This document shows, in pieces, positions 1-3,738 of a DNA stretch of 8,705 bases (position 1 is the first letter of the stretch; each line of letters starts with the position of its first letter). The translations under genes and the position numbers were made by a program. Source of the DNA: Actinomycetes bacterium. Its GTDB lineage: Bacteria; Actinomycetota; Coriobacteriia; Coriobacteriales; Eggerthellaceae. The notes under the pieces are model-generated. The model was not told the DNA's origin, searched no databases, and worked only from the letters and a program-made list of their open reading frames with translations. Location of the stretch: positions 1 to 8,705 of the forward strand of contig JAEWYG010000242.1 of NCBI GenBank assembly GCA_023395755.1. Reading direction: 5' to 3'.

Positions 1-305
1 ATATGGAGGTTATTATTAACTCCATGACGAAGGCTGAACGTGAGAAGCCTGAGTTATTGAACGGTAGCCGCCGCGCACGTATTGCTGCTGGTGCTGGTGT
101 GGCTGTTTCGGAAGTGAATCAGCTTATTAAGAAGTTTAACGAGACCAAGAAAATGATGAAAAAGATGATGCCGGCCGCCGAAGAGATGGGTGGAAAGCGA
201 GGCAAAAAGGGTAAAGGCCGTCGTCGGCGTATGGGTTTGCCTGGCGGCATGGGTGGCATGAACATGGCAGATTTGAAGAAGCTGCAAGATATGATGGGCG
301 AGTAA
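1..305 (+). CDS. ffh: Signal recognition particle protein Ffh (C-terminal fragment, 5' end outside window)
   Basis: Only the last 100 codons or so are present; the reading frame is open from the left edge (bases 1-2 finish an earlier codon) and stops with TAA at 303-305. Ffh binds 4.5S/SRP RNA and signal sequences of nascent membrane and exported proteins and delivers ribosomes to FtsY at the membrane. What is visible is the M domain: the run INSMTKAERE, then GSRRARIAAG with VNQLIKKF, which is the conserved SRP-RNA-binding helix-turn-helix region, followed by the Met- and Lys-rich tail (MMKKMM, RRRRMGLPGGMGGMNM) that ends in DLKKLQDMMGE. The tail length and composition are normal for the family. 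The NG GTPase domain is outside the window. Ffh lies upstream of rpsP in many bacteria, so its place fits; here an acetyltransferase separates them. The identification is firm from the M-domain motifs. Confidence 0.96.
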   Translation, partial: MEVIINSMTKAEREKPELLNGSRRARIAAGAGVAVSEVNQLIKKFNETKKMMKKMMPAAEEMGGKRGKKGKGRRRRMGLPGGMGGMNMADLKKLQDMMGE

Positions 306-369
306 TGTTGCTTAGTTTTCCGTAATCAAGTAACACTACTCGAGAATACTTACGCACAAGAGAAGCTAA

Positions 370-387
370 GAGAACCTTCGGGTACTC
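370..387 (+). other. Hairpin with UUCG tetraloop in the ffh-GNAT gap
   Basis: GAG-A-ACC pairs with GGT-A-CTC around a TTCG loop closed by C-G, giving six base pairs with one A-A mismatch. The UUCG loop is an exceptionally stable RNA tetraloop. There is no T-run directly after the stem (the nearest is CCCTTTT at 402-408), so it is not a standard intrinsic terminator, though it could weakly end or stabilise the ffh transcript. Function is not shown by the sequence. Confidence 0.4.
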
Positions 388-407
388 AAGTTACGTGAGC
401 GCCCTTT

Positions 408-413
408 TATATT
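408..413 (+). promoter_or_regulatory. Possible -10 element (TATATT) before the GNAT gene
   Basis: TATATT matches the TATAAT consensus at five of six positions and lies 32 bases before the GNAT start codon. I find no good -35 hexamer at 16-18 bases upstream (CTCAAG at best), so this is only a weak promoter candidate. The rest of the 140-base gap holds the tetraloop hairpin and no small gene that I can support. Confidence 0.22.
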
Positions 414-435
414 AGCGTTGGGTGGTAATCGAAAG

Positions 436-440
436 AAGGA
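436..440 (+). promoter_or_regulatory. Shine-Dalgarno AAGGA deciding the GNAT start
   Basis: AAGGA, five bases before ATG 446, inside a purine-rich run (GAAAGAAGGA at 431-440). It lies downstream of the alternative GTG at 422, which has no comparable site, so translation should begin at 446. Confidence 0.7.
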
Positions 441-445
441 TCGTT

Positions 446-934
446 ATGGGTCTTGAAATTCGCCCGTACCGTGAGGAAGACATCGCGGGTATGGTGAAGG
501 TGTGGAATGAAGTGGTCGAGAATGGGGAAGCTTTTCCTCAGATTGATCCCTTGACCATTGAGAAGGGGCTGGAGTTTTTTGCTGCTCAAACCCTTTCGGT
601 GGTAGCCGACCTCGACGGCAAAATTATAGGTCTTTACCTGCTGCATCCTAATAACGTTGGACGATGTGTCCATATTGGTAACGCTAGTTATGCAGTTGTT
701 TCCAGCGTACGAGGCCTAGGTTTGGGGCGTGCTTTGGTGGAAGACTCACTCAAGCAGGCTGCCAAGAACGGATTTCTTGGTTTGCAGTTTAATGCGGTGG
801 TGGCGAGTAATGCTGCCGCCGTTCATTTGTATGAGGATATGGGCTTTGCACGCATAGGTACAATCCCTGGAGGATTCGTTAATTCTCTCGGTGGTTATGA
901 GGATACACATATCTATTTTAGATCCTGCGTGTAG
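446..934 (+). CDS. GNAT-family N-acetyltransferase
   Basis: A 162-residue protein that fills one GNAT domain (family usually 140-180 residues). GNAT enzymes move the acetyl group of acetyl-CoA to an amine of a small molecule or protein; this one is likely cytosolic, with no signal peptide or membrane segment. It starts IRPYREEDI, the typical first strand/helix; the acetyl-CoA pyrophosphate loop (motif A) is RGLGLGRALVE at about residues 92-102, followed by FNAVVASNAAAVHLYEDMGF, the usual motif B with a Tyr in the general-acid region. HPNNVGRCVHIGNASYAV before motif A resembles, from memory, a group of bacterial GNATs distantly similar to yeast Mpr1 (azetidine-2-carboxylate/proline-analogue acetyltransferase); this is only a resemblance and the substrate is unknown. 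ATG 446 is preferred over an in-frame GTG at 422 because AAGGA at 436-440 sits five bases before it. The gene is flanked by ffh and rpsP, with a hairpin after it. Confidence 0.88.
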   Translation: MGLEIRPYREEDIAGMVKVWNEVVENGEAFPQIDPLTIEKGLEFFAAQTLSVVADLDGKIIGLYLLHPNNVGRCVHIGNASYAVVSSVRGLGLGRALVEDSLKQAAKNGFLGLQFNAVVASNAAAVHLYEDMGFARIGTIPGGFVNSLGGYEDTHIYFRSCV

Positions 935-964
935 CGCTTTATAGTTTCCCTATTATCGAGCTCG

Positions 965-990
965 AAAAGCCGAAAAAACATGGGCTTTTT
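965..990 (+). terminator. Probable rho-independent terminator after the GNAT gene
   Basis: AAAAGCC (965-971) pairs with GGCTTTT (983-989) around an 11-base A-rich loop, and the stem's right arm runs into five T residues (986-990). The shape fits an intrinsic terminator, although the stem has only three G-C pairs and the loop is large. It would separate the ffh/GNAT transcript from the rpsP operon. The A-rich left arm gives a matching T-run on the other strand, but no gene on that strand ends here. Confidence 0.5.
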
Positions 991-1032
991 GAGGATGCGA
1001 TAAGTGTAAAAGCAGTTCTTGTGCTGGTTCGC

Positions 1033-1038
1033 TAGAAT
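1033..1038 (+). promoter_or_regulatory. rpsP: Candidate -10 element (TAGAAT) for the rpsP operon
   Basis: TAGAAT matches TATAAT at five of six positions and is placed after the probable terminator at 965-990. No good -35 hexamer lies at 16-18 bases; TTCTTG at 1016-1021 is too close. If used, transcription would start near 1045 and leave a leader of about 118 bases before rpsP. Confidence 0.33.
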
Positions 1039-1060
1039 AATGGAAGCAATCGACTTGCCA

Positions 1061-1081
1061 AATGGGCGTTTGCGCCGTATT
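1061..1081 (+). other. Bulged hairpin in the rpsP leader
   Basis: GGCG (1065-1068) and CGCC (1073-1076) pair around a TTTG loop. With G1077 bulged, the stem continues as AATG (1061-1064) with TATT (1078-1081), one pair being G-U, making eight base pairs in all. It lies in the presumed untranslated leader, 80-100 bases before the rpsP start. A perfect palindrome AGCAATTGCT (1085-1094) follows. It could be a leader element, but nothing in the sequence proves a role. Confidence 0.35.
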
Positions 1082-1148
1082 ATTAGCAATTGCTGTTTTC
1101 GTTCGGCTTTTGTCGGGCGTGATCGGAACCATTACGTAAGAAGCAAAA

Positions 1149-1153
1149 AGGAG
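1149..1153 (+). promoter_or_regulatory. rpsP: Shine-Dalgarno AGGAG of rpsP
   Basis: AGGAG within AAAAAGGAG, nine bases before ATG 1163. It matters because the reading frame stays open upstream to at least 1019 (in-frame ATG at 1040), so the ribosome-binding site together with the family's N-terminus fixes the start at 1163. Confidence 0.8.
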
Positions 1154-1162
1154 TTCACCTTC

Positions 1163-1408
1163 ATGGCAGTGAAAATTCGCCTGGCCCGTCATGGCGCCAA
1201 GAAGCGTCCCTACTACCGTATCGTTGTCGCTGACGCGCGCAGCCCGCGCGATGGTCGTTTCATCGAGGAAGTTGGTCGCTACAACCCCTGTGTCGAGCCT
1301 GCAATGGTGCAGTTTGATATGGAGAAGACTGATCAATGGATTAAGAACGGTGCACAGCCAACCGATACGGTGGCTCGCCTGCTCAAGATCGCTCGCGAAA
1401 GCGCGTAG
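1163..1408 (+). CDS. rpsP: 30S ribosomal protein S16
   Basis: An 81-residue S16, normal for the family (about 80-90). S16 binds 16S rRNA in the 5' domain of the 30S subunit and is needed early in assembly. The protein opens MAVKIRLARHGAKKRPYYRI, nearly the textbook S16 N-terminus, followed by VVADARSPRDGRFIEEVGRYNP, another family signature, and ends GAQPTDTVARLLK plus a short tail. The start at 1163 is set by this N-terminus and by AGGAG nine bases before it, even though the frame is open further upstream. It is the first gene of the rpsP-khpA-rimM-trmD group, with khpA five bases after its stop, so the genes are almost certainly co-transcribed. A leader of roughly 120 bases with a hairpin precedes it. 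Confidence 0.98.
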   Translation: MAVKIRLARHGAKKRPYYRIVVADARSPRDGRFIEEVGRYNPCVEPAMVQFDMEKTDQWIKNGAQPTDTVARLLKIARESA

Positions 1409-1413
1409 CCGTC

Positions 1414-1668
1414 ATGGCTGAGCAGACGGAAGATATCGCCGGTCTCGTCGAGTCCGTCGTGCGTCCGCTCATCGAGTTTCCGGATGAGCTGCAGATCGAG
1501 TCGACCGATACTGAGGATGGGTCTATCCTTGTTGAGGTTCGCGTGAACGAAGAAGACGCCGGCAAGGTTATCGGTCGTCAGGGACGGGTTATCAAGGCTA
1601 TCCGCACGCTCGCCCGTGCCGCTGCTTCACGCACCAATACTCATGTCGAAGTGGAGCTCATCGATTAG
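1414..1668 (+). CDS. khpA: KhpA-type KH-domain RNA-binding protein
   Basis: An 84-residue protein made of a single KH domain, the usual size for KhpA (YlqC family). In Gram-positive bacteria KhpA pairs with KhpB/Jag (EloR), binds many RNAs and affects cell elongation and division; that role is inferred by family. The RNA-contacting GxxG loop is GRQG at residues 54-57, in VIGRQGRVIKAIRTL; the domain is preceded by an acidic N-terminal helix (LVESVVRPLIEFPDEL) and closes with HVEVELID. It follows rpsP by five bases and abuts rimM with no gap, the normal order in Gram-positive bacteria. I see no clear Shine-Dalgarno before ATG 1414 (only GAAAG about 12 bases upstream, inside rpsP), so it is probably translated by coupling to rpsP. 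Confidence 0.93.
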   Translation: MAEQTEDIAGLVESVVRPLIEFPDELQIESTDTEDGSILVEVRVNEEDAGKVIGRQGRVIKAIRTLARAAASRTNTHVEVELID

Positions 1669-2190
1669 ATGCGCACTTGGATCGATGTCGCCACACTGGC
1701 GAAAACAAAGAACTTGCAGGGAGGATTTGTCGTGCGAAGCGCGGCAAATCTTCCTTTTTTGCTTTCAGCGGGTCTTGAGGTTGCTTTTGTTCCTCCCGCG
1801 CTGGATGCTCCGCGCCACGCTCGGGTAGAAACCGTTGCGCCTTCCGGTGAGCGAGCGGCTGTAGTGACGTTTGATGTGGTGTGTGATATCGATACAGCTG
1901 AAAAGCTAGCGGGCTGTCATTGCCTCGTGCGTCGAGCAGATCTCCCGGAAGAGGTATTTAAGCAGTGCGATGAAGGCTGGGCTGGCTGGCAGGTACGCGA
2001 TGCTCACGCCGGGTTACTCGGGGTCGTTTCGCGCATCGAAGAGATGCCGGGGCAGATGATGCTCGAGGTTGCTGCAGCGGGTCAAGACCGCACGATTCTT
2101 ATCCCGTTGGTAGATGAATTTGTAGTTGGTGTGGATGACGATGCGCGCGTAATCGATGTTGCAGTGCCTTCTGGTTTGCTTGATCTGTAA
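1669..2190 (+). CDS. rimM: Ribosome maturation factor RimM
   Basis: A 173-residue protein, the usual length for RimM (about 165-180). RimM binds S19 on the 30S subunit and helps mature the 3' domain (head) of 16S rRNA. It is identified mainly from position between khpA and trmD and from the C-terminal PRC-barrel half (about residues 100-173): WQVRDAHAGLLGVVSRI, then ILIPLVDEFVVGVD and the classic ending VIDVAVPSGLLDL. The N-terminal half (the RimM beta-barrel, residues 1-90) is divergent: where the family normally has a HGLKGE-like turn, this protein reads KNLQGGFVV. The ATG at 1669 directly follows the khpA TAG stop (TAGATG), so translation is likely by reinitiation; the GAAGTGGAG-like purine run just upstream in khpA may serve as ribosome-binding site. 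trmD follows after 28 bases. Confidence 0.92.
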   Translation: MRTWIDVATLAKTKNLQGGFVVRSAANLPFLLSAGLEVAFVPPALDAPRHARVETVAPSGERAAVVTFDVVCDIDTAEKLAGCHCLVRRADLPEEVFKQCDEGWAGWQVRDAHAGLLGVVSRIEEMPGQMMLEVAAAGQDRTILIPLVDEFVVGVDDDARVIDVAVPSGLLDL

Positions 2191-2206
2191 GTCCTCCACC
2201 CTTTCT

Positions 2207-2212
2207 AAGGAA
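2207..2212 (+). promoter_or_regulatory. trmD: Shine-Dalgarno AAGGAA deciding the trmD start
   Basis: AAGGAA, six bases before ATG 2219. The trmD frame is open upstream to 2156 inside rimM, but this site and the family N-terminus (IETLSPFPSMY) place the start at 2219. Confidence 0.75.
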
Positions 2213-2218
2213 CGCGCT

Positions 2219-3025
2219 ATGATCATCGAGACACTCTCGCCGTTTCCCTCCATGTACGATTCGGTTATGGGTACGTCTATGATGCGTATTGCTCAGGAGA
2301 AGGGCATTCTTGAGTTCCATGCTTACGATCTGCGCGATTGGACTCACGACCGTCACCGCACCACTGACGACGATCCGTACGGTGGCGGTGATGGCCTTGT
2401 TATGAAATGTGAGCCCATTTTTGAAGCTTACGAGGATATTGTATCCCGCAACCAAGTAATGCATGAATCCTTGCGGGTTGAATCTTTTTCAGGAGAGAAT
2501 CAAAGCGACGGCTTACCCGTTGTCCCGCGCCCCAAAACCATTTTTCTCGCTCCGCAAGGCCAATGTTTTGACGATGCGCTTGCTAGCAAACTTGCTCAGG
2601 AGGAGCGTTTGTTGTTCGTGTGTGGGCACTATGAGGGCATTGATGAGCGCGCCTATGCTCTTGCTGATTATACCGTTTCGTTGGGAGACTATGTGCTTAC
2701 CAGTGGTGAGCTGGCATCCATGGTGGTCATCGATGCTGTTGTGCGTAAACTTCCTGGCGTGCTGGGTGCTGAGACAGGTGCTCTTGGTGAGAGTTTTGCT
2801 GATGGTCTGCTGGAGTATCCTCAGTACACACGCCCGTCAGTATTTCGAGGTGTGGAAGTTCCGGCGGTGTTGCTGTCGGGTGATCATGCGCGCGTAGCGT
2901 GTTGGCGGCGTGAGCAAAGTCTTGAGCGTACCGCGCGATTGCGCCCCGATTTACTGGAGGGTGTCGATCTTTCGCCCACTGATCGGGAATTTCTGAAGAG
3001 TTTATCGACTGAGCCGGGCGTTTAG
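2219..3025 (+). CDS. trmD: tRNA (guanine-N1)-methyltransferase TrmD
   Basis: TrmD transfers a methyl group from S-adenosylmethionine to N1 of G37 in tRNAs with G36G37, preventing +1 frameshifts. At 268 residues it is longer than usual (about 240-255). The SPOUT trefoil-knot motifs are present: HDRHRTTDDDPYGGG (43-57), LAPQGQ (110-115), CGHYEGIDER (135-144), SLGDYVLTSGELASM (154-168), IDAVVRKLPGVLG (171-183) and LLEYPQYTRPSVFRG (197-211), then SGDHA and RPDLL near the end. The extra length is about 23 residues between the PYGGG motif and APQG (residues 75-104: polar, low in motifs). Two usual residues differ: the E. coli Asp169 position is Glu191, and the E. coli Gly140 position is Ser162; the Arg154 position is kept (Arg176). 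Start and Shine-Dalgarno are clear. It closes the rpsP operon core; lepB follows with no rplS between. Confidence 0.96.
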   Translation: MIIETLSPFPSMYDSVMGTSMMRIAQEKGILEFHAYDLRDWTHDRHRTTDDDPYGGGDGLVMKCEPIFEAYEDIVSRNQVMHESLRVESFSGENQSDGLPVVPRPKTIFLAPQGQCFDDALASKLAQEERLLFVCGHYEGIDERAYALADYTVSLGDYVLTSGELASMVVIDAVVRKLPGVLGAETGALGESFADGLLEYPQYTRPSVFRGVEVPAVLLSGDHARVACWRREQSLERTARLRPDLLEGVDLSPTDREFLKSLSTEPGV

Positions 3026-3061
3026 ACTCGAAGCGCTATTATATACGCTCGTGACCTCATT

Positions 3062-3078
3062 CGGGCGTTTTGCGCTCG
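3062..3078 (+). other. Hairpin just upstream of the lepB ribosome-binding site
   Basis: CGGGCG (3062-3067) pairs with CGCTCG (3073-3078) across a TTTTG loop: six pairs, one of them G-U. No T-run follows, so it is not a terminator; it ends five bases before the lepB Shine-Dalgarno and might affect lepB translation. The same 76-base gap holds a TATTATATA stretch (3037-3045) that could act as a -10 region, with no recognisable -35. Confidence 0.33.
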
Positions 3079-3082
3079 TTCA

Positions 3083-3089
3083 GAAAGGA
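3083..3089 (+). promoter_or_regulatory. lepB: Shine-Dalgarno GAAAGGA of lepB, long spacing
   Basis: GAAAGGA ends 12 bases before ATG 3102, longer than the spacing of the other genes here (4-9). No better in-frame start lies nearer, so the site supports 3102 but suggests less than optimal initiation. Confidence 0.5.
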
Positions 3090-3101
3090 TAGACGACCTT
3101 T

Positions 3102-3674
3102 ATGGATTCCGGGCAGCACGCCGAGCCTCGCAAGCGAAGCATTTTTAGGAGCCTTCTTAGCCTACTTGTTATGGTTGCCTTTGTTTTTGGGCTATCGTGG
3201 GCTTTGCGTACGTTTGTTTTTCAACCTTACGAGATTCCTTCCGGTTCGATGGAAACTACCATCATGACCGGCGACATGGTGTTCTCGGAGAAGGTGAGTT
3301 ACTATCTGCGTGACCCGAAACCGGGCGACATCGTAACATTTCAGGACCCCGAAATTCCTGGTCGCGTGCTTATCAAACGTTGTATCGCCGTAGGCGGCCA
3401 GACGGTTGATCTCGTCGACGGCAACGTGGTTATTGATGGCATAATGCTAAGTGAGCCTTACACCCATGGCCTGCCCTCTGAGCCGCTAAAAACGGCGCTA
3501 GGAACCGATTTTTCCTACCCTTATACTATTCCCGCCAACCACTTGTGGGTCATGGGTGACAATCGTACGAACTCTCAAGACTCGCGCTACTTTGGTGCTA
3601 TTGAAGAGAGCAGTGTGACGGGACGGGGAATGCTTATATACTGGCCATTGAACAACTTTGGTCTACTGAACTAG
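3102..3674 (+). CDS. lepB: Signal peptidase I
   Basis: A 190-residue type I signal peptidase (S26 family), the normal size for the Gram-positive form. It removes signal peptides from proteins exported by Sec or Tat, acting at the outer face of the cytoplasmic membrane. A short basic N-terminus (RKRSIFR, residues 10-16) leads into one membrane segment at about 17-37. The catalytic serine is Ser49 in IPSGSMETT (box B); the general base is Lys92 in RVLIKRCIAVGG (box D); the box E motif GDNRTNSQDSRYFG is at 152-165. All catalytic residues are present, so it should be active. It lies 76 bases after trmD; in many Gram-positive bacteria rplS lies between them, but here it does not. Its TAG stop is 64 bases before glyQ. 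Confidence 0.96.
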   Translation: MDSGQHAEPRKRSIFRSLLSLLVMVAFVFGLSWALRTFVFQPYEIPSGSMETTIMTGDMVFSEKVSYYLRDPKPGDIVTFQDPEIPGRVLIKRCIAVGGQTVDLVDGNVVIDGIMLSEPYTHGLPSEPLKTALGTDFSYPYTIPANHLWVMGDNRTNSQDSRYFGAIEESSVTGRGMLIYWPLNNFGLLN

Positions 3675-3698
3675 CATTTTTATAAGGAACAAGTGCCG

Positions 3699-3717
3699 CC
3701 TTGTGTGGCCACCAAGG
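3699..3717 (+). other. Small hairpin in the lepB-glyQ gap
   Basis: CCTTG (3699-3703) and CAAGG (3713-3717) can pair across a nine-base loop that itself contains the palindrome GTGGCCAC. No T-run follows. The whole gap is 64 bases, too short for a T-box leader, and I find no specifier-like or antiterminator T-box sequence in it. Confidence 0.28.
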
Positions 3718-3728
3718 ATAGGGAAGAC

Positions 3729-3734
3729 AAGGAG
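3729..3734 (+). promoter_or_regulatory. glyQ: Shine-Dalgarno AAGGAG deciding the glyQ start
   Basis: AAGGAG ends four bases before ATG 3739. A GTG in frame at 3703 lacks such a site, so 3739 is the start. Confidence 0.75.
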
Positions 3735-3738
3735 AATC

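Noticed and set aside
422..445. GTG at 422 as the start of the GNAT protein
   Set aside because: It would add eight residues (MVIERRIV) that are actually encoded by the ribosome-binding site of ATG 446; the GNAT fold starts normally from 446.
956..965. Palindrome TCGAGCTCGA after the GNAT gene as an operator or attachment site
   Set aside because: It is short, has no second copy in the window, and no regulator or integrase gene lies nearby.
2099..2464. A 121-codon minus-strand frame across the rimM-trmD junction
   Set aside because: Both overlapping + strand genes are firmly identified; the antisense product has no family features and looks like a shadow.
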